In this document: piece by piece, positions 34,177 to 42,641 of the stretch | Layout of the letters: every line of letters starts with the position of its first letter | Position numbering within the stretch: the stretch's first letter is position 1 | Assembly: GCF_019599505.1 (NCBI RefSeq) | Contig: NZ_RKLT01000005.1 | Location: 62,001 to 126,000, forward strand | Origin: Haloarcula nitratireducens | GTDB lineage: Archaea; Halobacteriota; Halobacteria; Halobacteriales; Haloarculaceae | Direction: 5' to 3' | Length of the DNA: 64,000 bases | Translations under genes and position numbers: made by a program | The notes under the pieces: model-generated | Database searches by the model: none | The model's input: only the letters and a program-made list of their open reading frames with translations | Told to the model about the DNA's origin: nothing

Positions 34177-34830
34177 ATGTACAAACTCGACCTACACGCG
34201 CACACGCGATTCTTTCACTGGAACGAGGGCGAACCGACGCGCTTCGACCCGGTCGGGGCGTCGCTACTCGGCGGCGTCGCCCGGAGGCGGGACTTAGACG
34301 GCGTCGCCCTGACCAACCACGACTACTATCGGCCCTACGATCACGACTCGTCGCTGGCGACGATTCCCGGTATCGAAGTCTCGACCACGCGGGGCCACGT
34401 TCTCGTCGTCGGGCCGGACCCGCCGGCGGACACCGAACCGGAGGAACTGACGCCCGAGGCGGTGGTCGAGATGGCCCACGATCGGGGCTGTGCGGCGATT
34501 ATGGCCCATCCATACCGGAACAGCACCGTCAGCGAAGGCGATGCGGAGCTGGACGCGGTGGAGATAAACGGCAAACACCCACAGCGGCAGTCCAGAGTCA
34601 GGAAGCTGGCCGAGAGCCTCGACCTACCGCTGGTCGGCGGCAGCGACGCCCACTACCCCTTCGAGGTGGGACGGGCGCACACGATGGTCGACGCCGAGGA
34701 GCCGACGCCCGAAGCCGTCGTCGAGGCGATCCGCGACGGGCGCGTGGGGCCGCGCGTCGACGACCGTCTCTCGAATCGCGTGCTCCACGAGGTCTACCAG
34801 CGAGTACACGAGCACAAGGGCCACGTATAG
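34177..34830 (+). CDS. PHP-domain metal-dependent phosphoesterase
   Basis: The 217-residue protein starts MYKLDLHAHT, the first PHP metal motif. It continues with ALTNHDYY, PGIEVSTTRGHVLVVG, AIMAHPYR and GGSDAHYP, giving a complete PHP metal site. The family hydrolyses small phosphoesters. It lies 11 bases after the lipid kinase stop, suggesting a shared role in lipid or phosphate metabolism. Confidence 0.87.
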   Translation: MYKLDLHAHTRFFHWNEGEPTRFDPVGASLLGGVARRRDLDGVALTNHDYYRPYDHDSSLATIPGIEVSTTRGHVLVVGPDPPADTEPEELTPEAVVEMAHDRGCAAIMAHPYRNSTVSEGDAELDAVEINGKHPQRQSRVRKLAESLDLPLVGGSDAHYPFEVGRAHTMVDAEEPTPEAVVEAIRDGRVGPRVDDRLSNRVLHEVYQRVHEHKGHV

Positions 34831-34869
34831 CGGTGGAGCGGTGCCGAGAGTGGCCGAGACGCCAGTCAC

Positions 34870-35823
34870 CTAGAACGACGGGAGGACTTCTTCCTCGTAG
34901 AGCTCGAACAGCGCGTCCTGGTCGTCGCCGACCTGGTGGACGTAGACGTGGTCGTAGCCCGCGTCGATCGCCTGCTGGATGCTGTCGATGTGCGGCTGGG
35001 CGTCCGGCCCGCAGAGCATCGAACTCTCGGCGATGTCTTCCTCTGAGACCATCTCGGTGGCCTGCTCGAAGTGGCTCGGCGTCGGGAGGATAGCGGTCAT
35101 CTCGCCGGCGAGGCCGGAGTTGGGCCACTGCTCGTGGGCGGTGGAGACGGCCTCATCCTCGCTGTCGGCGACGCAGGCCGTGAGCTGGCAAAACCGCGGC
35201 CCCTCGCCGCCGTTCTCCTCCCACGTCTCGACGGTGTCCTGAGGCCCGACCGCCCAGAAGCCGTCGCCGACGTCGGCCGCCGCCTGCGCGGCGCGCGGGC
35301 CGTACGCCGAGACGCAGATGGGCGGCGTCTCCTCGGGGAGCGTGAACAGCTGCGCGTTCTCGACGGTGTAGTGCTCGCCGCGGTGGCTGACTTCTTCGCC
35401 GGTCCAGAGCGAGCGGATAACGTCGATGGCCTCCTCTAACATCTCCAGTCGGACCGCGTGTTCGGGCCAGTGGTCCCCGTAGATGTGCTCGTTCAGGCTC
35501 TCGCCGGTCCCGACCCCGGCGTAGAACTCGCGGCCCTCGAACATCGTCGCCGCCGTCGCGCTGGCCTGCGCGTAGAGGGCCGGGTGCATGCGCATGATGG
35601 GCGCGGAGACGCCGATCCCGACGTCGACGTCGGTCGTCGCCTCGGCGACGCCGCCGAGAGTTGACCAGACGAACGGCGCGTCGCCCTGCTCGGCGACCCA
35701 CGGGTGGTAGTGGTCGGAGATAGAGAGGAAGTCGAAGCCGACGTCCTCCGCTTTCCGGGCGTGGTCAACGAGGTCGTTCGGTCCGTGCTCTTCGCTCGAT
35801 AGGGTGTAGCCGATCTCTGTCAT
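34870..35823 (-). CDS. LLM-class F420-dependent oxidoreductase
   Basis: The 317-residue protein is a luciferase-like (beta/alpha)8 enzyme of the F420 G6PDH-like subgroup. The start MTEIGYTLSSEEHGPNDLVDHAR contains its typical first strand. Motifs include SISDHYHPW, GIGVSAPIMRMHPA, FYAGVGTGESLNEHIYGDHWPE and VSAYGPRAAQAAADVGDGFW. Haloarchaea make F420, so an F420H2-linked redox reaction is likely; the substrate is unknown. The start at 35823 matches the family better than the upstream 35847. Confidence 0.86.
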   Translation of the reverse strand: MTEIGYTLSSEEHGPNDLVDHARKAEDVGFDFLSISDHYHPWVAEQGDAPFVWSTLGGVAEATTDVDVGIGVSAPIMRMHPALYAQASATAATMFEGREFYAGVGTGESLNEHIYGDHWPEHAVRLEMLEEAIDVIRSLWTGEEVSHRGEHYTVENAQLFTLPEETPPICVSAYGPRAAQAAADVGDGFWAVGPQDTVETWEENGGEGPRFCQLTACVADSEDEAVSTAHEQWPNSGLAGEMTAILPTPSHFEQATEMVSEEDIAESSMLCGPDAQPHIDSIQQAIDAGYDHVYVHQVGDDQDALFELYEEEVLPSF

Positions 35824-35923
35824 AGCAGCGTCTACCGAGTGACGCATCGGCCGCCGTCGTGGGGAATCTACTCCTTGCGAGAGAAAGGGGGCGTCGGCGG
35901 GTTCTCGGGGCGCTCTCCGGAAC

Positions 35924-36703
35924 CTAGAGGTACGCCGGGTCCCAGTCGTCCGGCCGGTGGGTGTTGCCGCACTCGTTGCACTTCAGGCGGTCGAGGCCGT
36001 CGCCGGTCACGTCGGTGCCGCCGCACTGCGAGCAGAAGTACCCCGCTCGGTGTTCGGACTCGGCGTCGTCGTAGACGGGGAAGAACGGCGACCGAGTCCC
36101 CGAGAGTTCCGAGTCGCTGTCGACCGACCGCTGCTGTCCGTCGAACGTGACCTCGTCCGGGACCTCGACCTCCGGGTCGCCGGCCTCCTCGTCCTCTTTT
36201 TCCTCCTGTATCCGCTCTTCTTCCTGTTGCGTGTACCGCTGCAGGGTGAACTCCACGGACCCGATCTCGATGGTTTCGGTGTCCGTCTGATAGAGGTCGA
36301 ACCGCTGGAGGAACTGGTTCCCCTCCCGGGCGCTTTCGAGTAGTCGGGCCGTGAGTCGAGCCGAGTCGCCGTCGAGTTCGTCCTGTAAGCCCTCGACAAG
36401 CGAGTGACCGATGCCGCGCCCGCGGGCCTCCGGATGGACGTGAAGCCAGCGAAGCTCCCCGGCGTCAGTGAGTTCGGCGAACCCGACCGGGGAGGTCTCT
36501 ACCGCTTCGTCGTCGCCCCCTTCGGCGACGAGCAGGCGTTCCCCGTTCGTGTCTATCCGGTCCGAGAGCTCTTCCGGGCCGAAATCGGTCTCTATAATCG
36601 TCTCTATGTGCTGGGGACTCAGCGCGTACGAGGCGCGAAACGACCGCTCGGCGGTCTCTCGAATGCCCTCTCGATCGTCGACTGTCGCGGGACGAACGTT
36701 CAT
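35924..36703 (-). CDS. GNAT acetyltransferase fused to a zinc ribbon
   Basis: The 259-residue protein starts MNVRPATVDDREGIRETAERSF, the first strand and helix of a GNAT fold. The acetyl-CoA loop is visible as HPEARGRGIGHSLVEGL (about residues 91-107). After a Glu/Asp/Gln-rich linker (about 170-200), the C-terminal 60 residues hold a zinc ribbon with paired CxxC motifs (FCSQCGGTD and KCNECGNTHRP). The ribbon probably recruits a protein or nucleic acid substrate. Such GNAT-ribbon proteins occur in haloarchaea. Confidence 0.84.
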   Translation of the reverse strand: MNVRPATVDDREGIRETAERSFRASYALSPQHIETIIETDFGPEELSDRIDTNGERLLVAEGGDDEAVETSPVGFAELTDAGELRWLHVHPEARGRGIGHSLVEGLQDELDGDSARLTARLLESAREGNQFLQRFDLYQTDTETIEIGSVEFTLQRYTQQEEERIQEEKEDEEAGDPEVEVPDEVTFDGQQRSVDSDSELSGTRSPFFPVYDDAESEHRAGYFCSQCGGTDVTGDGLDRLKCNECGNTHRPDDWDPAYL

Positions 36704-36892
36704 GTATCCCTCTCTCTCCCCGACAGAGAAAGCGGTCACCCTTGCACACGAAGCCGCCGTCCGCACAGGTGTCCTCTCGAACGAGTAGTGGCCGGTCTAC
36801 CGCCACTATCGGGGCTCCGTGGAGTCAGAGAGGGCGCGCTTGCAGCTGCAGGGCCAGGGGCCTTCCGGCCCGCAGCCGAGCGTCTAACCACG

Positions 36893-37369
36893 ATGTCTAA
36901 GAAGACTTCACAGATCTCGGAAGTGCTACGGCCCGTCGCATCGGTTGTCGAGGAAGAGCTGCAGTCCCGGAGCGGGTCGAACCTGGACGCCGAGGAGATA
37001 AAGGCCGCCGTCAAGGAGGGCGTCGCCGAAGCGCTGGCGGAACACGAGAGCGAGAGCGACGGTCAGTCAGCGGTGACAGACGACGAGACGGAGAGCGCGT
37101 CTTCGTCGTCCTCCGGCCGGTCCGGGAAGCGACTACTCGCCGTCGCCGCCGCCGTCGCCTCGACGGCGTATCTGGCCAACCGACGGCGGAAGAACGGACA
37201 GGACGACGTGGACAGCCCGTCGGTAACGGACGACACGTCGACGGCGGACGACGACGTGGAGAGTTCGGTCGACGAGGAGATCGGGCAGTCGACCGACGAC
37301 GAGACGGACGTCGGCGACGAGTCCGAAGCGACGACCGAGGAAGGCGACGACGAAGCGGACGACTTCTAG
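36893..37369 (+). CDS. Acidic hypothetical protein with one membrane helix
   Basis: The 158-residue protein begins with a predicted helix (MSKKTSQISEVLRPVASVVEEELQ). A Ser/Glu-rich spacer and one hydrophobic helix with a basic stop (RLLAVAAAVASTAYLANRRRK, about residues 80-100) follow. The C-terminal 55 residues are almost entirely Asp, Glu, Ser and Thr. No family is recognised. It looks like a membrane-tethered disordered protein. Confidence 0.6.
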   Translation: MSKKTSQISEVLRPVASVVEEELQSRSGSNLDAEEIKAAVKEGVAEALAEHESESDGQSAVTDDETESASSSSSGRSGKRLLAVAAAVASTAYLANRRRKNGQDDVDSPSVTDDTSTADDDVESSVDEEIGQSTDDETDVGDESEATTEEGDDEADDF

Positions 37370-37471
37370 AGTCGCTCCGCGTTCCGCCGTTCCAGAGGAC
37401 CACTTCGTATTTTTCAACGCGTATTCGCGCGGCTCGGACGCGTAGTGCGCTCGTTCTTCGTTCACGAGGGC

Positions 37472-38117
37472 CTACCACGACGCGAACCGCCCGTAGTCGA
37501 ACGTCGCCGCCTCGACGACGTAGTGGGACTGTACCGACGTCGTGAGGCTGTCGGCAGCGCCGTCTCGCCCTGATAGGAGACGTGCGGCGCGTCGATTCTG
37601 GTGGCGCTTTCGAGCCCCTGTACGTGGTATCGGACGGCGTCGACCATATGCTTCGGGAGAGGCGCGGCCCCCGCGCTGTCGCTGGCGGTGAAGTACTCGA
37701 CGGCCGTCCGGTCGCGGGGCGGAATCGTCCACATCCCGTCGCTGACCAGTTGCTCGTCGGAGTCGAGTAGCGCGTCGCTCGCCGCCTCGAACCGAGCACG
37801 CATCTCCGACTCGATGGTTTTCCTGCCCGCGGCGGTGAACGGTCGCGGGCTCAGTTGGAACTCCAGCCGATGACGGCCCACCTCCTTCTCACACCCGAGT
37901 AGGTCGTCAGCGGTGTCGGGAAGGGTCGTGAGCGCGCCCGTTCGGCCGACGACGTAACACTCGTGCTCCAGTCCAGCGGTCGCGAGCTCGCTATCGAACA
38001 CCCCGGGCTCCACGGCATCGAGCAACCACCCGCTTCCTCGCGAACCAACGCGTCGAACACCGCCGGGTCGCGCGACCCGACCGATCCGGTTCGCGACGCC
38101 AAATCCGCGGGTTCCAC
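37472..38117 (-). pseudogene. Degenerate glutamate-cysteine-ligase-like gene
   Basis: A continuous homologous sequence can be read only by changing frame twice. It begins ADLASRTGSVGSRDPAVFDALVREEAGG in one frame (38117 to about 38025). It continues as LLDAVEPGVFDSELATAGLEHECYVV through EKEVGRHRLEFQLSPRPF and VSYQGETALPT in a second (to about 37560). It finishes as SLTTSVQSHYVVEAATFDYGRF in a third, where it stops early. The E-x-E and EFxLSP-type motifs and the TALPTSLTTS motif resemble the GCS2-type ligases that make gamma-glutamylcysteine in haloarchaea, though the family call is tentative. Confidence 0.55.
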
Positions 38118-38273
38118 GCCCGCCTATCGTGTGTGAAATATATCAATAACTGCCTTACGAACTCGAGGTGCACTCCCAGTCGCGAGCGAGCGGACGTGAG
38201 TAGAGCCTTTCGCGGAGAGATCCTGCATTTACAAGCCCCACCCATACCTGAAAAGCGCGAGATTGCTCCGACG

Positions 38274-38840
38274 ATGGTAGACGTTATGGGACACTTCGCG
38301 TTCGGGTTGTTGTTCGCCGTCCCCGCGTGGTTCGTCTGGGGCGGCCGAGTCAGTGTCGTGTTCATCGCGCTCACCACGACGACCGCGATGCTTCCAGACG
38401 TGGACTTGGTGTTGTCGAACGTCTTTCCACAGACGATCAGTCACCACGGCGTCACCCACACCCTGCTGTTCGTGGTCGCCGTCAGCGTCGTCGTAGCGGC
38501 CATCGTCACGCCGATATTACGGAAGCGAGTCGACAGTCTGACCAGAGGGGACCGCTTCGACGGCACGAGCCTGTTCCTGTTCGTCGCCGGCGCGTTCACG
38601 CTCGGCGGGGCGAGTCACCTGTTCGCCGATATGCTCTCGGCTCCCGACATCGCACCGCCCGTCAATCCGTTCTGGCCGTTCTTCGCCAAGCCGTGGTCGG
38701 TCAACGTCCTGTATTACAACTCTATCTGGGCGAACGCCGTCCTGCTGGCGACGGCGCTCGCGCTCCATCTCGGCCTCTGGTACGCCTTCGACCCCTTCGA
38801 TCATCGCTACCGGATCGAGGCGGCGAAGACCGCCGAGTAA
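38274..38840 (+). CDS. Membrane-bound metal-dependent hydrolase (YdjM-like)
   Basis: The 188-residue protein has four or five membrane helices and conserved histidines and aspartates at their ends: MGHFAFGL, AMLPDVDLVL, SHHGVTHTLLF and ASHLFADMLS. These match the LexA-binding inner-membrane hydrolase family (YdjM/DUF457). The physiological substrate is unknown. The ATG at 38274 begins the first conserved motif; upstream frame has no similarity. Confidence 0.8.
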   Translation: MVDVMGHFAFGLLFAVPAWFVWGGRVSVVFIALTTTTAMLPDVDLVLSNVFPQTISHHGVTHTLLFVVAVSVVVAAIVTPILRKRVDSLTRGDRFDGTSLFLFVAGAFTLGGASHLFADMLSAPDIAPPVNPFWPFFAKPWSVNVLYYNSIWANAVLLATALALHLGLWYAFDPFDHRYRIEAAKTAE

Positions 38841-38896
38841 CCGTATAGGCGAGCGGAAAAACCGAGCTCGGTTTCGGCGAACGCGGCCGTCTGCGG

Positions 38897-39220
38897 TTAG
38901 TCTTCTCGAACCTTCGAGAGCGCTTCTTTCGGCGCGTCGCAGCTCGGACACGAGTCGGGGAGGCCGTCCTCGAGCTCGCCCATCTCGCCGCACTCCTCGC
39001 AGCGCCACATGATGTAGCCCTCGCCGAACTCCTGTCCGGGTTGCTCCTCTTCGGCGTCGAACGTATCGCCCTGGACCGTCACGCTCTCGGACGTGTCGAC
39101 CGTGAATCCCGACTCCGCCGTCCCGGTGACGACGCCGATGATGGTTCCGTCCTCGTCGTAGACGGTATCGTTCGCTTCGACTATCGCCGATTCGGTGGTC
39201 GCACCTTGATCACTCGTCAT
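38897..39220 (-). CDS. Rubredoxin-like zinc-ribbon protein (DUF7130-like)
   Basis: The 107-residue protein has a beta-rich N-terminal domain (VYDEDGTIIGVVTGTAESGFTV) and a C-terminal rubredoxin-like knuckle pair, WRCEECGEMG and DSCPSCDAPKEAL. This binds iron or zinc through four cysteines. It is widespread in haloarchaea and of unknown function. It lies 130 bases left-to-right of the gas-vesicle operon end but is not part of it. Confidence 0.72.
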   Translation of the reverse strand: MTSDQGATTESAIVEANDTVYDEDGTIIGVVTGTAESGFTVDTSESVTVQGDTFDAEEEQPGQEFGEGYIMWRCEECGEMGELEDGLPDSCPSCDAPKEALSKVRED

Positions 39221-39350
39221 GGTCTGCCTTCGCGGCCGACCGTCCCTACTCTGGTGCTTGGAAATGCGCGGTGAGAGACGGTCGCACGAAGTGAAACTGG
39301 GCGGGGCTACCGAGCGTCGTCGGGCGATTCTCGGCGCTACTGTCGTTCCC

Positions 39351-39629
39351 TTAGCGCTCTCTGCGGTGGTCGTCGTCGGGGGTCGCCGATGGTCGCTCCG
39401 TCCGCCCGTCCTCGTCGGGGATGACGCGCCGTCTGGCCTCGTCGTCCCACGCCTCGAAGTAGCCGTAGTCCGTCATCGTCGCCATCCCGGCGATCGCGGC
39501 GCGGAGGCTGATACCGACGAGCGGGACGTCCGCGACGGTGACGATGACGTCCGCTTGCAGGATGACGCCGTCCCGGAGGATGACGTCGAGCAAGTCGACG
39601 ACGGCGTCGCCGTCACGCGTCGGTTCCAT
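39351..39629 (-). CDS. gvpM: Gas vesicle protein GvpM
   Basis: The 92-residue protein is a GvpA-superfamily member with the conserved core VVDLLDVILRDGVILQADVIVTVADVPLVGISLRAAIAG. This is the M-type variant, whose core differs from GvpA and GvpJ by LRDGV and the VADVPLV strand. An acidic-basic tail follows. It is the last gene of the leftward gvp operon, 30 bases after gvpL. GvpM is a minor shell or nucleation component essential for vesicle formation in haloarchaea. Confidence 0.85.
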   Translation of the reverse strand: MEPTRDGDAVVDLLDVILRDGVILQADVIVTVADVPLVGISLRAAIAGMATMTDYGYFEAWDDEARRRVIPDEDGRTERPSATPDDDHRRER

Positions 39630-39659
39630 CGGTCACCCCGTGGGTTATCGGCTGTCGAA

Positions 39660-40526
39660 TCATTCGTCCCCGAGCGTCGGTGCGAACGTATACGGCGGCC
39701 ACGGCCCGGTGTAGCGCACTTCGACGCCGGGCTTGGCCGCTATCTCGTCGAGCCGATCCCCGATAGCGTTGGCGGCCTCCTCGTCGGCCAGGACCGAGAA
39801 CGTCGTCTCGAAGTCCGCGTCGTCGCGGTCGTCCTCGTCGAGCGACGTCACGTTCCGGTCGATGTTCCGGGTCTCGGCCGCGTGGTCGTCGAGCGACTCC
39901 CGGAGCGAGGCCGTGGTCTCGTGCCACTCCTCGGCGACGAGCGAGCGCTCGCGCTGGTCGGCCTGTTTCGATTTGAGGAAGGCCGTCCCCGAGTCCGCCT
40001 CGTCCGACTCGTCCTGTAGCTCGTCGAGGCGGTCGTCGCCCTCGGTGACGCCAGCGCCGAACGCGTCGGCGTCACAGGTCAGTTCGATGCGGTACTCGCT
40101 CCGGCCCGCGAAGCGGTCGAGCGCCGGTCGCAGGTCCCCGCGCTGGCGGTCGAGCCACGCGGCGACACCGGCGTCGTCGCCCTGTAGGATGGTGTCGAAC
40201 CGAACCGGCAACGGCGTGCCGAACCGCTCGTGGGCCGCGTCCACGACGCCCTGATGTTGGAGCAGCCACCGCTTGACCGTCGTCTCGTCGTCGGAGTCGT
40301 ACGGCGTCGCTCGCCGCTGGACGAGCGCCGCCAGCCCGTCCTCGACGACGAGATACGGCTCCTCGCCGTCGACGCCCTCGGCTTCGAGCGTCGTTCCGGT
40401 CTCGGCGTCCGACTCGTCGGCGACATCGACTACGCAGTAGAGATACCGGCCCTCGTCGCCGGCCGTCTCGTTCGCTGTCGCTCCCTCGTCGGTCGTCGTC
40501 TCCTCCGTCGTTCCCTCGTCGGTCAT
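39660..40526 (-). CDS. gvpL: Gas vesicle protein GvpL
   Basis: The 288-residue protein belongs to the GvpL/GvpF family: it begins after an acidic Thr/Glu-rich leader with RYLYCVVDV, contains HQGVVDAAHERFGTPLPVRFDTIL, and ends with the family signature VRYTGPWPPYTF. A long polar helix-rich segment (about 155-240) is typical of L. GvpL is thought to bind other accessory Gvps during assembly. Its start overlaps the gvpK stop by four bases. Confidence 0.9.
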   Translation of the reverse strand: MTDEGTTEETTTDEGATANETAGDEGRYLYCVVDVADESDAETGTTLEAEGVDGEEPYLVVEDGLAALVQRRATPYDSDDETTVKRWLLQHQGVVDAAHERFGTPLPVRFDTILQGDDAGVAAWLDRQRGDLRPALDRFAGRSEYRIELTCDADAFGAGVTEGDDRLDELQDESDEADSGTAFLKSKQADQRERSLVAEEWHETTASLRESLDDHAAETRNIDRNVTSLDEDDRDDADFETTFSVLADEEAANAIGDRLDEIAAKPGVEVRYTGPWPPYTFAPTLGDE

Positions 40527-40885
40527 CGTTGCCTCCCCTCCTCGGCCGCCGTCGGCGTGTCCGTGACGGTACCGCGGCCGGTGCCGGCGGTCGCCGCCTC
40601 GGTGTCGACCATCCGGAGCGCGTCGTCCACGATCCCGTCGAGTTCCGACCGGACGTTGTCGACGTCGTCCTCGATGTCCGAGGTCTCCTTGATGTCGTCG
40701 ATCTCGGCCTCGATGGCCTGGAGCTGCCGGCCGAGCTGCTCTATCTGCTCGTCGCTCAGCTTTCCGGACTCCATCCGCCGGATCGCCTCCCGCTCCATCG
40801 CCTCGACGAGTAACTCGACGACGGCGACCACCAGCGAGAGCAGGCCGTCGCTCGCGTCCTCGCCGTCGATGTCAACCGTCGTCAT
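40523..40885 (-). CDS. gvpK: Gas vesicle protein GvpK
   Basis: The 120-residue protein carries the GvpK core SLVVAVVELLVEAMEREAIRRMESGKLSDEQIEQLGRQL, followed by a coiled-coil helix and a short acidic tail. The start at 40885 overlaps the 3' end of gvpJ by 14 bases, supporting translational coupling. GvpK is one of the eight minimal accessory proteins needed for gas vesicles in haloarchaea. Confidence 0.9.
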   Translation of the reverse strand: MTTVDIDGEDASDGLLSLVVAVVELLVEAMEREAIRRMESGKLSDEQIEQLGRQLQAIEAEIDDIKETSDIEDDVDNVRSELDGIVDDALRMVDTEAATAGTGRGTVTDTPTAAEEGRQR

Positions 40886-41399
40886 TCTCGCCCTCCGTCT
40901 CCTCCGCCGTCGCCCGGTCGGCGGTCGCGTCGCCGTCCGCGTCGTCGGCCGCCATCTCGTCGGCCCCCTCGTCGGCGGACTCCTCGTCCGCGTCCGCCGA
41001 TTCGTCGGCGTCGTCAGCCGCGTCGGCCTCCTCGGCGGGGCCGCCGGGCGAACCGCCGCCCGACTGCGCGACCCGAATCTGTTTCGGATGGCTGCCAGGC
41101 GAGACGTCGGGCCGCTCGGCCGCGTCGTCATCGTCCTCGCTAGTGTCAGACGGCGGCCCCAGTCGGCCCTGGTTCGCCACCTGCTCGATGCGCTCCTGGT
41201 CGGTTCCCTCGGGGAACTCCAGTCCGTACTGGGCGGCCGTCTCGAAGGAGGCGACCGCGGCCCGGATCTGAATGCCGAGCAGTTCGGTGTCGCCGACGGA
41301 GACGGCGATGTCGGCGTTGATGACCAGGCCCTTATCGAGCAGCAGTTCGACGACGTCGGCTAAGTCGGCCGAGGAACGCGTCGGTCCCGCACTAGGCAT
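40872..41399 (-). CDS. gvpJ: Gas vesicle protein GvpJ with an extended acidic tail
   Basis: The first 75 residues hold the GvpA-superfamily core LADVVELLLDKGLVINADIAVSVGDTELLGIQIRAAVASFETAAQYG. This is J-type, given the LLGI strand and the downstream FPEGTDQERIEQ. The remaining 100 residues are a low-complexity Asp/Ala/Glu tail. Known haloarchaeal GvpJ proteins are much shorter, about 110 residues. It overlaps the preceding gene by eight bases and gvpK by 14. Confidence 0.88.
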   Translation of the reverse strand: MPSAGPTRSSADLADVVELLLDKGLVINADIAVSVGDTELLGIQIRAAVASFETAAQYGLEFPEGTDQERIEQVANQGRLGPPSDTSEDDDDAAERPDVSPGSHPKQIRVAQSGGGSPGGPAEEADAADDADESADADEESADEGADEMAADDADGDATADRATAEETEGENDDG

Positions 41400-42282
41400 C
41401 GTCTTCCGCCTCCTCGAATCGCGAGCCGTAGATGCGGCGTCTGTTCGGTGCCGTCGAGTAGCGGGTCTCCTCGGGGACGGTCGAGAACTTGGCGGTTCCC
41501 TGCCGTGCGCCCCCTGGCGACATGGTCGAGACGGCGGTGGGGTTCCGGGAGTTCGTAGACGTGGAGTTGCGACGCTCGCTGCGCTCGCGGTTCTTCGCGT
41601 GCAGCTTTTTCAGCCTCGCTCGCGCGGCGAGGATGCTCTGTCGGAACTCCCCGACAGAGTCGCTGATGCGCGACTGGATCGCGTTCTCCATCGACTCCTG
41701 GTTCAGCCCCTCCTCGTCCGTGCCGAGTCCTTCCAGTCCGCCGAGACCCGCTTCCGAGGACGCGTCCGCCGTGTCGCTGGCATCCGCAGGATCGTCGTCG
41801 CTGAAGGGGCTGTCAAACGACGAGTCGTCGAGGAGTCCTTCGTCGGCGTCGTCGTCCGAGAAGAACCCCTCCTCGTCCTCTTCGTCTGAGAGATCGTCGA
41901 GTTCGTCGTCGAGTTCTCGGGACTGTCGCCAGAACTCCCTGGCGTTGACGTTGTCCCAGACCTCGGACATGTCCGCCACCGAGAGGAGTTTGCGCAACTT
42001 GACGGCGGTGGCGGGGTTGCGGTCCTCGATGGCTTCGGGGACGTCCTCGAGTTCGATGGCTTCGGGGAGGTTCTCCCACTCGATCTCGCTCAGGAGATCG
42101 GCCAGATCGACCGTCCCGAGCATGTCCTCGACTTCGTCGGCCACGTCGTGGATGTCGTCTAACGTCTCCGCGGCCTCCTCGGCCGATTCGTGCTCGGACG
42201 CGTCGTCGACCTTCTCGCTGAGCTCGTCGATGGCCGTTACGAGGTCGTCTACGGTCAGTTCGCTTTCGTTTGAGTCTGTCAT
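41392..42282 (-). CDS. gvpI: GvpI-like protein with a large acidic N-terminal extension
   Basis: The C-terminal 80 residues are basic and Arg-rich, with NRERSERRNSTSTNSRNPTAVSTMSPGGARQGT and YSTAPNRRRIYGSRFE, the hallmark of GvpI. The N-terminal 215 residues are unlike any Gvp I recognise: helical acidic segments (VADEVEDMLGTVDLADLLSEIEWENLPEAIELEDVPEAIEDRN), a REFWRQSRELDDELDD helix, and a disordered Asp/Ser stretch. It occupies the place of gvpH plus gvpI between gvpG and gvpJ, yet no Hsp20-type GvpH domain is visible. Confidence 0.72.
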   Translation of the reverse strand: MTDSNESELTVDDLVTAIDELSEKVDDASEHESAEEAAETLDDIHDVADEVEDMLGTVDLADLLSEIEWENLPEAIELEDVPEAIEDRNPATAVKLRKLLSVADMSEVWDNVNAREFWRQSRELDDELDDLSDEEDEEGFFSDDDADEGLLDDSSFDSPFSDDDPADASDTADASSEAGLGGLEGLGTDEEGLNQESMENAIQSRISDSVGEFRQSILAARARLKKLHAKNRERSERRNSTSTNSRNPTAVSTMSPGGARQGTAKFSTVPEETRYSTAPNRRRIYGSRFEEAEDDA

Positions 42283-42388
42283 GGTACTCCGTTCCGGGTG
42301 GCAACCGCGCGGCCGCGAGACCTCGCCGTCTGCGAGGTGATCGGTGGCGTGGGCGACGAGAGAGCGTATCGGGTCGTGCCGTCCGTCG

Positions 42389-42640
42389 TCATCCCTTCAC
42401 CTCGACTCTCCCGCTGAGTCGCTCACGGGCTTTCTGTGCGACTTCGAGTTCCGCTTCGAGTTCGTCTTTCCGTCGCTCGTACTCCGTCTGGTCCAGTTCG
42501 CCGACCTCGTACAGCAGGCGGTTCTCCTTGAGTTCGTCCCGAATCGCCTCGACGTCGTACTGCTCCTCTAACGCCATATCGTGGATGATCGTCAGCAGCG
42601 AGACGAACGGCTTGAGGAACAGGTCGTCGAGGAGGAACAT
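42389..42640 (-). CDS. gvpG: Gas vesicle protein GvpG
   Basis: The 83-residue protein matches GvpG: a start with MFLLDDLFLKPFVSLLTIIHDMA, then a charged helix (DELKENRLLYEVGELDQTEYERRKDELEAEL) typical of the family's coiled coil. It follows gvpF immediately, with one base between stop and start, and is co-transcribed with it. GvpG is one of the essential accessory proteins. Confidence 0.87.
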   Translation of the reverse strand: MFLLDDLFLKPFVSLLTIIHDMALEEQYDVEAIRDELKENRLLYEVGELDQTEYERRKDELEAELEVAQKARERLSGRVEVKG

Positions 42641-42641
42641 C

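Noticed and set aside
37011..37799. Long minus-strand frame across the acidic protein and the start of the ligase-like pseudogene
   Set aside because: Extremely Arg-rich mirror of an acidic coding sequence; it contains no motif and conflicts with the supported gene at 36893.
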